In this document: piece by piece, positions 19,901 through 27,735 of the stretch | How positions within the stretch are numbered: the first letter of the stretch is position 1 | How the letters are laid out: each line of letters opens with the position of its first letter | Assembly (NCBI GenBank): GCA_963727845.1 | Contig: CAVSHI010000003.1 | Location: 248,001 to 312,000 of the forward strand | Length of the DNA: 64,000 nucleotides | Origin: JBEKTW01 sp963727845 | Lineage (GTDB): Bacteria > Bacteroidota > Ignavibacteria > UBA10030 > SZUA-254 | Direction of reading: 5' to 3' | Notes under the pieces: model-generated | What the model was told of the DNA's origin: nothing | The model's database searches: none | Seen by the model: only the letters and a program-made list of their open reading frames with translations | Position numbers and translations under genes: made by a program

Positions 19901-19996
19901 CTTGCACTGGTCATCGTTAGCGGCCTCTTCCTGGCAGCACTCACAAATCTCTATCTCTTGCCAGTCATGTACAAGATCCTCAAACCTAAGGCCTGA
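16940..19996 (+). CDS. czcA: CzcA-type heavy-metal efflux RND pump
   Basis: 1018 residues, a normal length for HME-RND pumps. The N-terminal helix is followed by FTQLPIEAYPDLVNTKVQI, a hallmark of the family, two large periplasmic domains and helix clusters at about residues 330-540 and 855-1015. Helix 4 contains AIDFGVIIDGAVIMIEG: acidic residues Asp393, Asp399 and Glu406 match the proton-relay signature of CzcA-like divalent-cation exporters rather than the Cus-type monovalent group, where this motif differs. It should drive Zn, Co, Cd or Ni out of the periplasm using the proton gradient, with the upstream channel and adaptor. A partial second copy of its last 81 codons lies at 20996-21244. 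Confidence 0.92.
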   Translation: MLEKLIALSLKERLVVYATVLLIAVAGIFAFTQLPIEAYPDLVNTKVQIISQWPGRSAEELEKFVTVPLETEMNGIPHLISLRSVSLFGLSAVTLTFDDNTDDFYARTKVTEKLQNLSLPDGVNPDLAAESGPTGELYRYMLVGKDISTMDLKTIEDWVLERQFKSVPGVVDVVSFGGPTKQYEIAINPQKLAYYGISLHQVLDAVSSNNANAGGSIVEQGKQGFVFRGVGLLSDLNDIKNIVLTTNQGTPIKVGQLADVRISHAVRLGQVGWNGDDDVVEGIVLMRRGENASEVIKLVEAKVEELNARILPKNVKVVPYYDRSNLIAVTTHTVMHNLLLGMFLVMAMLFIFLGNVRSALIAVIVVPLALLIAFILMWFRGMSANLLSLGAIDFGVIIDGAVIMIEGIFARLTLQHMTEDAERTGLIKNTAVEMSKPIFFSIIIIIAAMLPIFSFEKIEGRMFSPLAFTLGFALLGAMALSLTLVPALAADLLKGPLKEKSPILHYLHIFYDRSLEYVLRHDKKVFGGAVLLLLTSLFCTQFLGTEFLPHLNEGALWVRATLPMSISPTEADSTTSRIRGILHSYDEVKTVVSQLGRPDDGTDATGFFNAEFFVDLKPQDEWKQHHDKSLLIEDMTAKLNAMPGIDFNFSQPISDNVEEAVLGVKGELAVKVFGDDISKLEDAARRIYDVLQTVDGIKDIGIFREMGQPVLQVEIDRMKAARYGINVSDVQELIETSIGGKVATQFYEGEKHFDVVVRVQEPFRNSLDRISSLLVSASNGQKVPLSLVSRISYVPGAAFIYREQNSRYIAVKFSVRGRDLGGAVSEAQHKVAEQVRLQSGYYTVWGGEFENQQRAMRRLALVVPLSILLILMLLYSTFDSWTYALISLANVPFVTIGGIFGLLLMHFHFSVSAGIGFIALFGVSVQNGVVLLSYVKKHRNEFEETTGLLKYACGKQLRPIVMVALLAIIGLLPATFSTGIGSETQKPLALVIVSGLFLAALTNLYLLPVMYKILKPKA

Positions 19997-19999
19997 GGG

Positions 20000-20986
20000 A
20001 TGGAGGTCTTTACAAAACATGGAAGTGTGGGATTATCATCACTGCTGCGCACACTTCTTGCGTCGATGATAGTCTGCGTGGCCATAAACTCCGCCATCGC
20101 AGGAGACCCGCCATCTTTCCATCCGACCGGAAATGCAACAATCGACTTCTTCGGTACACCGGTGGCGGCGACATTGTCGACCCGGAATCCGGTGATGAGC
20201 GAGGCAATCCCTTCCGATGCGGCTACGAAGAAAAGTCCCTGGCTCGCAGCCATGTTCTCTCTCATTGTCCCGGGAGCGGGCGAAGCCTACGCGGGGGACT
20301 ATGTGAAAGGAGGAGCCTTCTTTGTGTCTCAGATTATTTCGGTTGTGACAGCGGTAAACTACACTCAAAAGGGGAATCAACAGCGGCAGATCAATGTGGA
20401 TTACGCAAACGCTCATTGGAGCGCACCTCGCTATATCAACTGGACTCTGGACAATCTTGGCATGTTGAATCCCAATCTCCAGACGACAGCGGCGGATTAC
20501 CGACAGCGGATCTTTATCAAGGGTGATTCAAGTCTGACCGCACCGCCGTTTCAGAATGTAAACTGGCTGCAGATGAATGCGATGGAGAATGACGTCGGCA
20601 GTTACTTGGGAAATGGATATTCCCATTTCCTTTTCTTTTACGGAACATTGGAATACTATAAGATGCTCGGGAAGTACTCCCAGTTCAGTGCCGGATGGGA
20701 TGACGGCCTGAGCGGCCCGCTGGCAGCGAATAATTATCCTATCACATATGAATCGCCGCACTTCATCGTGTACAGTGCAATGCGCGCCGAGACGGATCGT
20801 CTGGATGGCATTGCCGCCACATGGGTTGCGGTCTCTATCGTCGAACACGTGTTAAGCGCTGCCGATGCGTTCTGGTCCGCAAAAAGATTCAATAACTCAC
20901 TCCATGCTGAAGTGAACATGTCCATCATTCCAACCTCGGATGGTTTGGTCCCATCCACCGAGCTTACTCTCCGTTACTCATTTTGA
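20000..20986 (+). CDS. Putative envelope protein of unknown function (DUF5683-like N-terminal motif)
   Basis: 328 residues beginning three bases after the czcA stop. A hydrophobic signal segment (about residues 15-35) is followed by SPWLAAMFSLIVPGAGEAYA and GDYVKGGAFFVSQIISV. The PGAG-x4-G stretch followed by a membrane helix resembles the small DUF5683-type membrane module in Bacteroidota, but the match is only by eye. The rest is rich in Tyr, Asn and Trp and ends with strand-like ELTLRYSF, suggesting an outer-membrane associated C-terminus. Its close linkage to czcA suggests expression with the pump. It separates the intact pump from the remnant of a second one. Confidence 0.6.
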   Translation: MEVFTKHGSVGLSSLLRTLLASMIVCVAINSAIAGDPPSFHPTGNATIDFFGTPVAATLSTRNPVMSEAIPSDAATKKSPWLAAMFSLIVPGAGEAYAGDYVKGGAFFVSQIISVVTAVNYTQKGNQQRQINVDYANAHWSAPRYINWTLDNLGMLNPNLQTTAADYRQRIFIKGDSSLTAPPFQNVNWLQMNAMENDVGSYLGNGYSHFLFFYGTLEYYKMLGKYSQFSAGWDDGLSGPLAANNYPITYESPHFIVYSAMRAETDRLDGIAATWVAVSIVEHVLSAADAFWSAKRFNNSLHAEVNMSIIPTSDGLVPSTELTLRYSF

Positions 20987-20995
20987 GAGCCCTAC

Positions 20996-21244
20996 GCTCA
21001 CCGCAATGAATTTGAGGATATCACAGCTCTCTTAAAATACGCCTGCAGTAAGCAGGTACGGCCAATTGTCATGGTCGCTTTACTGGCGATGATCGGACTC
21101 CTGCCGGCGGCATTCTCAACGGGAATTGGGAGTGAAACGCAAAAACCGCTTGCCGTCGTCATCGTGAGCGGCCTCTTGCTGGCAGCGCTCACGAACCTAT
21201 ATCTCCTCCCGGTGATGTATAAAATCTTGAAACCCAGGCCCTGA
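20996..21244 (+). pseudogene. 3' remnant of a second czcA-like RND pump gene
   Basis: The frame starting around 20993-21002 encodes AHRNEFEDITALLKYACSKQ and continues to the TGA at 21242-21244 through GLLPAAFSTGIGSETQKPL and a NLYLLPVMYKILKPRP end. It matches the last 81 codons of the intact pump (KHRNEFEETTGLLKYACGKQ, ending MYKILKPKA) almost residue for residue. Most nucleotide differences are at third codon positions, so the piece evolved as coding DNA before being cut off. There is no start codon and nothing of the other ~930 codons. It begins 7 bases after the stop of the 20000 gene. Confidence 0.9.
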
Positions 21245-21541
21245 AGAAATCACAGGTCGGGAGCGCTCGCGGCCGTCGGTATTGCCGGGGAGATTTCACA
21301 ATGACGTGTTTGTTCATCACCCCACAAACCTCTATTCAGACAACACACTCCACATTCCATTCAGCATTTGCTCAATCCTGGTACAAATATATGCACATTT
21401 CAGAGGTTGCCCCAACCGGTCCAGATGTTAACCAGCACCATCCAGATATGTGAAGGCAGAATTCCCGACGCAATCCGCTCAAAATGTTGAGATTCTCACA
21501 AATTCCCCTTATATTCTCCCAACCACAATATAGGAGTTTCT

Positions 21542-22705
21542 ATGATTCACGTTGCACAACGAATGAGCCGTCTGGGAACCGAGACGGCATTTGAAGTATT
21601 GGCCAAAGCAAAAGCTCTAGAAGCGCAAGGAAAAAACATTATTCACCTGGAAATTGGAGAACCGGACTTTGACACACCGTCAAATATCAAGAATGCCGCA
21701 AAGAAAGCTCTCGATGACGGGTTTACACATTATGGTCCCGCAGCCGGCCTTCCACAGGCACGCGCAACAATAGCAAAGCACATATCACAGACCCGTGGGA
21801 TAGATGTCAAACCCGAGCAAGTCGTCTTTACGCCCGGTGGAAAACCGATCATGTACTTCATCATCACAGCATGTATTGACCATGGCGACGAAGTGATTTA
21901 CCCCAACCCCGGTTTCCCGATTTACGAATCGGTGATCCAGTTCGTCGGCGGGAAGCCGATTCCATTGCAGCTGAAGGAAGATCGCGATTTCCGTTTCACA
22001 GTCGACGATCTGAAACGCCTCATCACAAAGAAGACCCGATTGTTGATCCTCAACTCACCGCAAAATCCCACCGGCGGAGTTCTCACCGAAGACAACATCC
22101 GTGAGATTGCGAAATTGGCTATCAAACATAACCTGCTTGTGCTCTCGGACGAAATCTACGGACATATTCTGTATGACGGCCACCGACAATTCAGTATCGC
22201 CTCGGTCCCCGGGATGCAAGAACGGACGATCATCCTCGACGGCTTTTCCAAAACATACGCGATGACCGGATGGCGACTTGGCTATGGAGTCATGCCGGAG
22301 GAACTTGCAGCGCACGTGACGAAATTACAGATCAACGTGAATTCCTGCACGGCGAGTTTCTCCCAAATTGCGGCCATCGAAGCGCTGACAGGTCCTCAAC
22401 GCGACGCCGAGAAGATGGTGGAGGAATTCAAGCGCCGCCGCGATGTGATCGTCGACGGACTCAACTCCATAAAGGGGGTTAGCTGCAAGAAGCCTCTGGG
22501 AGCTTTCTACGTGTTCCCGAATTTCACCGGCACTGGAAAGACCTCGCGCGAACTTGAGACCATTCTCCTGAATGAAGCGGGAGTGGCATGTCTTTCTGGA
22601 ACAGCATTTGGACGTTTCGGAGAGGGGTATCTGCGGTTTTCATACGCGAATTCGATCCCGAACATCGAGAAGGCCCTGGAACGCATCTCAAAAACTTTGA
22701 AGTAG
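21542..22705 (+). CDS. Class I/II pyridoxal phosphate aminotransferase
   Basis: 387 residues of fold-type I aminotransferase, subgroup I (AspC/AlaT/PatA-like). Visible motifs: GEPDFDTP near the N-terminus, NPGFPIYES, NSPQNPTGG with the cofactor-contacting Asn, LSDEIYGHILYDG, and SKTYAMTGWRLGYG with the Schiff-base Lys237. The C-terminal GRFGEGYLRFSYA carries the conserved carboxylate-binding Arg. It should exchange amino groups between an amino acid (aspartate or alanine type) and 2-oxoglutarate in the cytoplasm. An ATAGGAG ribosome site precedes the ATG. The 297 bases upstream contain no gene; the last 50 are AT-rich and likely carry the promoter. Confidence 0.9.
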   Translation: MIHVAQRMSRLGTETAFEVLAKAKALEAQGKNIIHLEIGEPDFDTPSNIKNAAKKALDDGFTHYGPAAGLPQARATIAKHISQTRGIDVKPEQVVFTPGGKPIMYFIITACIDHGDEVIYPNPGFPIYESVIQFVGGKPIPLQLKEDRDFRFTVDDLKRLITKKTRLLILNSPQNPTGGVLTEDNIREIAKLAIKHNLLVLSDEIYGHILYDGHRQFSIASVPGMQERTIILDGFSKTYAMTGWRLGYGVMPEELAAHVTKLQINVNSCTASFSQIAAIEALTGPQRDAEKMVEEFKRRRDVIVDGLNSIKGVSCKKPLGAFYVFPNFTGTGKTSRELETILLNEAGVACLSGTAFGRFGEGYLRFSYANSIPNIEKALERISKTLK

Positions 22706-22723
22706 TTCCCACAGTGAGCAGAC

Positions 22724-25700
22724 ATGAAGGGTAAACGCAAGACTGAAAAGAAGCTTGCGGTAGACCCGCGAGTCCGGCGGCAGCACGCTGTGGAGTTAAA
22801 GGCTTTGCGTTCTGATCGCGAACACCTGAGAAAATCCCTTCGCGAGGCAGAAGCCGGCCTCCAGGTCCTCATCGACCAGATGCCGGTCATATTCTGGTCG
22901 GTAGACCTCGACCTTCGGATTACGATGTCGCTCGGTCGTGGGCTGGAAACCCTCGCTCTGCGGCCAAACGAGGTTGTCGGCAAAACCATTTTCGAATCCT
23001 GCAAAACGGATGACCCGGATTTTCCCGCGATCGCGGCCCACCGGCGTGCCCTGAATGGCAAACCTTCCGACTTCGAAATTGAATGGAACGGACGGATCTA
23101 TCAATCGCGGATAGAACCGCTCTACGAACCAGACGGAGAGATTTCGGGATGTTTCGGGTTCGCGATGGATATTACGGAGCACAAACGGGCGCAGGAAACA
23201 CTTCGAGAATCAGACCAATTCAACAAAGAGATCGTTTTCAACGCCGGCGTCGGGATCGTCGTCTACGATCGTGACCTCCGTTACGTCGTCTGGAACTCAT
23301 TCATGGAGGAACTCACAGAGCTGGCGGCGAGGCACGTCATCGGCAAGCCCGCTCTCGAAATATTTCCGGCCGCAGATGCACTCCATGCCGACGAAATATT
23401 GAAGAAAGCTCTCAATGGTGAAACGGTTCAATCAGAAGATACACACTTTTCCATCCCGCAAACGGGAAGGTCGGGTTGGGTTGTCGGAACCTTCGGTCCC
23501 CATCTCAACGCCGATGGGAAGATCATTGGAGTGATTGGCACGATCAGAGATATCACCGATCTCAAACGGACGGAGGTTGAACGCCAGGCAATTCTTGAAA
23601 TTATCGAGGGCGTGAACACTACCGCAAATCTCGACGAACTGCTGGAATTAACTCATCGCTCCCTCAAGAAGGTAGTGTATGCAGAGAATTGTTTCATTGC
23701 TCTCTACAACAAGTCTACCGGAATGGTTGAGAGCGCGTTCTTTGTGGACCAATTTGACCAGCCATTTCCCCCACAGAAGATAGATAAGAGCTGTACCGCC
23801 TACGTTTTCCGCACCGGACAACCCTTGCTGCTGACACAGGAACTCTTTGACCGCATGATTGAGCAAGGTGACGTGGAATTGGTCGGAACAAATTCGCCCT
23901 CATGGGTCGGAGTTCCGCTGAAAACTGCCGGTGAAACGATCGGCGCCTTGGTGGTTCAGCACTATGAAAACGCGAACGCATACTCGAACCGCAACGTCGA
24001 ACTTCTGACCTCTGTCGGAAGCCAAATTGCGCACGCGATTGAGCACAAGCGCGCCCAAGAGGCCGTTGAGGAGATGGGAAAACGATTTCGATCGCTGGTG
24101 CAGAATTCCTCCGATCTTATTACGATTCTCGACGCGCAAGGCATCATCCGCTACGGGAGTCCTTCCTCAAAGTGGATCCTTGGATACATGGACGACGAGC
24201 TTCTCGGGACGCCCGGTTTCGACCTCGTTCATCCCGAGGACCTTCCCGGCGTAAAGAAAAAATTGAACCAATTGATTTCCGCTCCCGGCAGTACACTCAG
24301 AATGCTGTATCGCGTTCGGCACAAGAATGGCTCATGGCACGTACTTGATTCCACCGGAACGAATCTCATTAACGATCCCAGCATTGATGGGATCGTTATC
24401 AATTCGCGCGACGTCTCCGAACGCACGCGCGCGGAACAGGTTCAATCGGCAATTTATCGGATCGCGAAGGCCGCGGATGTCTCACCATCCCTCGGTGACC
24501 TCTTCCGCGCTGTCCACCAAATCATCAGCGAAGTAATGCCGGCAAGCAATTTCTATATCTCACTGTATGATGAGAAGGAGAACATTCTCACCTTCCCGTA
24601 CTTCGTGGACGAAGTTGATATCACTCCTCCAAAAGGTCCGGTCGGCAAAGGATTGACCGCCTACGTGCTTCGCACCGGCGAATCGCTATTGTGTGACGAG
24701 AAGCGCTCCGAGGAATTGGCACGCGAGGGCGCGGCTGACCTTGTTGGCGCACCTTCTCCCATATGGCTGGGCGTCCCGTTAATCGTCGAAGACAAAACGA
24801 TTGGTGTCATGGCAGTCCAGCACTATTCCAACGCCCATGCCTATGGCGAGCAGGAGAAGCAGGTTCTCGAGTTCGTCTCGTCGGAGGTTGCGCGCGCAAT
24901 TGACCGAAAACGAGCCGAACAGCAGATTCGTCTGTTTGGCCATGCTTTCGAGAGCGCAGCAGAGCTAATCTCCATCACCGACCTCGACGACCGGTTCAAA
25001 TTCGTCAACAATAGCTTTCTGAAAGGCTATGGGTACACGGCAGAAGAGATTATCGGGAAGAAGTCGCATGTCCTGAACTCTGCAAAGAACTCACCGGACA
25101 CCCAAAGGTGGATTTTGGAGAAAACGCGGCGGGGGGGATGGGCGGGGGAACTTTTTAACCGAAGAAAGGACGGCTCGGATTTTCAAATTTTCCTGAACTC
25201 GTCGATCATCAAGGACAATGAGGGAAAAGTTATCGGCTACCTCGGTGTGGCGCAGGACATCACCGAGCGCAAGCGGTCAGAGCAACTGCAATCGGCTCTT
25301 TACCGGATTGCAGAAAAAGCCCGTGAATCAGCAGACTTGCACGAGCTCTATGCCTCAATACATGCAATTCTTGGTGAGTTGATGTATGCGAAGAACTGCT
25401 ATGTTGCGCTGCATAACCCGTTGAACGACACTGTGAGCTTCCCATACTGGGTCAATGAGAGAGATACACCTCCGGCGCCCCGCAAGTTCGGGAAAGCGCT
25501 GACGGAATACATCCTCCGGACGGGAAAACCTCTGCTCGCGAATCCCGAGAAGCTGCAGGAACTCGTCGAGCTCGGCGAAGTCATCCGACACGGGTCCCCG
25601 TCGCTGGATTGGATGGGGGTCCCGCTGAAGAAAGGGGATGTCACCTTCGGTGTTCTCGTACTGCAAACGTACGAAGAGAACATCCGGTACGGGGAAAAGG

Positions 25701-27667
25701 AAAAGGAGATCCTGACATTCGTCTCCCAGCAGATCGCGACCGCGATTGAGGCCAAACGGAGTGAGGATGCCATCCGAGAAAGCGAAGAAAAATTTCGGAG
25801 GCTTGCCGAAACAGCCACTGCCGCCATATTCATCTACCAGGATACCGGATTCCGCTATGTCAATCCCGCGATGGAAAGCATCACCGGCTACAAGGAAGAA
25901 GAGTTGCTGAAGATGAACTTCTGGGATATCGTCCATCCGGACTTTCGCGAACTGGTCAAAGAACGGGGGCTCGGACGTCAGCTTGGCAAAGCAACAGCCG
26001 CGCGCTACGAGTTTATGATTGCAACCAAAATCGGCGAAGACCGATGGGTGGATTTTTCATCAACACTGATTGAATACGAAGGAAAACCGGCGGGGCTTGG
26101 CACAGCATATGACATTACCGAGCACATACGGGCCACGGAGGCCCTCCGCGAATCAGAAGAAAAATACCGCACGTTGTTTGAGGAATCAAAAGATGTCATC
26201 TTCATTGCATCTCCCGAAGGCCGGTACATCGATATCAATCCTTCGGGCGTGGAATTATTCGGATATAACTCGAAGGAAGAGCTTTTACGGGCCAATATCG
26301 GCTTGCACGAGCATGTGAGCGCTGAATACAAACTGGAGCTAACCCGGCTGCTCACCCGTCAAGGATACGTTAAAGATTATGAGTTGGTGCTCAAAAGAAA
26401 AGACGGAGAAGAGAGAATTGTCCTGGAGACAACCACGGCCATCCGGGACGACACCGGAGGTACGGTCGGCTACCGCGGCATCATGAAGGACATTACCGAG
26501 TACAAGAAACTCGAAGAACAGCTCCGCCAGACGCAAAAATTGGAGAGTATCGGCACACTTGCCGGAGGAGTAGCCCACGACTTTAATAACATCCTCAACA
26601 TTATCCTTGGGTACACTGCGCTCATTGAACAGGGAAGAGCGGACCCGCAGGTTCTCTCGCAGGGTGTCGACGTCATCAAGAAAGCAGTCCGACGCGGTGC
26701 GGATCTGGTCCAGCAGATATTGACGTTCGCTCGAAAAGGTGACGTCACGCTGGAATCTGTGAACGTGAATGAGACGATAAAAGACCTTGCAAAGATGCTG
26801 AATGAGACATTTCCCAAGACCGTCATATTCTCGCTTCAATTGCAGGAACGCTTGCCGTCCATCATCGGAGATCGCACGCAGTTGCAGCAAACATTGCTCA
26901 ACCTTTGCGTGAATGCGCGCGATGCCATGCCGAACGGCGGAAAACTGACAATCAGCACGGGGATCATTCCATCTGCAAGGCTCCTCGAACAATATCCTGA
27001 GGCCATTGAAGCGCAATACATCCATATTGCCGTGGAAGACACCGGGGTCGGAATGGACGAGAACACGCGCGGCCGCATCTTCGAGCCGTTTTTCACGACA
27101 AAGGAGCGCGGCAGGGGAACTGGGTTGGGCCTGGCCGTTGTGTATGGGGTGGTAAAAAGCCACCGCGGCTTCATTGATGTTGAAAGCGCCCTGGGACAGG
27201 GCACGAAATGCCATCTCTACTTCCCGGTTCCCATCCAGAATCTCGAATCCCTTGAGAAAAAACAGAAGAAACTCGAAACCATCCGGGGCGGCAACGAAAC
27301 AATCTTGCTCGTCGAAGATGAGGAAACTCTCCTGGACCTCGTCAAGAATATTCTCGTCGCCAAGGGATACACAATCCTCACAGCAACCGACGGCATGGAG
27401 GCGGTCAAAACCTACGCCCTTCACAAAGGGACAATTGCCCTCGTTATCACAGACATGGGTCTGCCAAAACTCGGCGGGTTTGAGGCATTTCTGGAGATGA
27501 AGAAGGCAAATCCTAACGTCAAGGCGGTTCTTGCGAGCGGCTACCTCGACCCGGGTCTGAAAGCAGAGATTCTTAAAGCAGGGGCGAGGGATTTTATTCA
27601 AAAGCCCTACGAACCCAACGACATCCTGCAAAAGATCCGTGAGATCATCGACCAGAACCGCGCATAA
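22724..27667 (+). CDS. Very large soluble multi-PAS/GAF hybrid histidine kinase
   Basis: 1647 residues with no membrane segment, so a cytoplasmic sensor. Reading along the chain I see PAS (about 45-155), PAS (165-280), GAF (290-445), PAS (455-560), GAF (570-725), PAS (735-850), GAF (860-1010), two PAS domains (1020-1265), HisKA with phosphoacceptor His1285 in GGVAHDFNN, an ATPase domain (NLCVNARDAMPNGG, DTGVGMDE, GRGTGLGLAVVYG) and a receiver with Asp1577 in VITDMGLPKLGG. Domain ends are marked by DITERKR/DVSERTR-type PAC motifs. The GAF modules resemble one another and the GAF of the kinase at 8894. It follows the aminotransferase by 18 bases. No output regulator is adjacent. Confidence 0.92.
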   Translation: MKGKRKTEKKLAVDPRVRRQHAVELKALRSDREHLRKSLREAEAGLQVLIDQMPVIFWSVDLDLRITMSLGRGLETLALRPNEVVGKTIFESCKTDDPDFPAIAAHRRALNGKPSDFEIEWNGRIYQSRIEPLYEPDGEISGCFGFAMDITEHKRAQETLRESDQFNKEIVFNAGVGIVVYDRDLRYVVWNSFMEELTELAARHVIGKPALEIFPAADALHADEILKKALNGETVQSEDTHFSIPQTGRSGWVVGTFGPHLNADGKIIGVIGTIRDITDLKRTEVERQAILEIIEGVNTTANLDELLELTHRSLKKVVYAENCFIALYNKSTGMVESAFFVDQFDQPFPPQKIDKSCTAYVFRTGQPLLLTQELFDRMIEQGDVELVGTNSPSWVGVPLKTAGETIGALVVQHYENANAYSNRNVELLTSVGSQIAHAIEHKRAQEAVEEMGKRFRSLVQNSSDLITILDAQGIIRYGSPSSKWILGYMDDELLGTPGFDLVHPEDLPGVKKKLNQLISAPGSTLRMLYRVRHKNGSWHVLDSTGTNLINDPSIDGIVINSRDVSERTRAEQVQSAIYRIAKAADVSPSLGDLFRAVHQIISEVMPASNFYISLYDEKENILTFPYFVDEVDITPPKGPVGKGLTAYVLRTGESLLCDEKRSEELAREGAADLVGAPSPIWLGVPLIVEDKTIGVMAVQHYSNAHAYGEQEKQVLEFVSSEVARAIDRKRAEQQIRLFGHAFESAAELISITDLDDRFKFVNNSFLKGYGYTAEEIIGKKSHVLNSAKNSPDTQRWILEKTRRGGWAGELFNRRKDGSDFQIFLNSSIIKDNEGKVIGYLGVAQDITERKRSEQLQSALYRIAEKARESADLHELYASIHAILGELMYAKNCYVALHNPLNDTVSFPYWVNERDTPPAPRKFGKALTEYILRTGKPLLANPEKLQELVELGEVIRHGSPSLDWMGVPLKKGDVTFGVLVLQTYEENIRYGEKEKEILTFVSQQIATAIEAKRSEDAIRESEEKFRRLAETATAAIFIYQDTGFRYVNPAMESITGYKEEELLKMNFWDIVHPDFRELVKERGLGRQLGKATAARYEFMIATKIGEDRWVDFSSTLIEYEGKPAGLGTAYDITEHIRATEALRESEEKYRTLFEESKDVIFIASPEGRYIDINPSGVELFGYNSKEELLRANIGLHEHVSAEYKLELTRLLTRQGYVKDYELVLKRKDGEERIVLETTTAIRDDTGGTVGYRGIMKDITEYKKLEEQLRQTQKLESIGTLAGGVAHDFNNILNIILGYTALIEQGRADPQVLSQGVDVIKKAVRRGADLVQQILTFARKGDVTLESVNVNETIKDLAKMLNETFPKTVIFSLQLQERLPSIIGDRTQLQQTLLNLCVNARDAMPNGGKLTISTGIIPSARLLEQYPEAIEAQYIHIAVEDTGVGMDENTRGRIFEPFFTTKERGRGTGLGLAVVYGVVKSHRGFIDVESALGQGTKCHLYFPVPIQNLESLEKKQKKLETIRGGNETILLVEDEETLLDLVKNILVAKGYTILTATDGMEAVKTYALHKGTIALVITDMGLPKLGGFEAFLEMKKANPNVKAVLASGYLDPGLKAEILKAGARDFIQKPYEPNDILQKIREIIDQNRA

Positions 27668-27735
27668 GCCAGTCGACCAACTCGTTCTTCTTGCCGGCTG
27701 AAAATCCGGCCACCTATTTCAGTAGCTTTTTCCCA

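Noticed and set aside
26339..27631. Minus-strand open frame of 430 codons inside the large kinase
   Set aside because: Antisense shadow of the conserved kinase and receiver domains, with no domain of its own.
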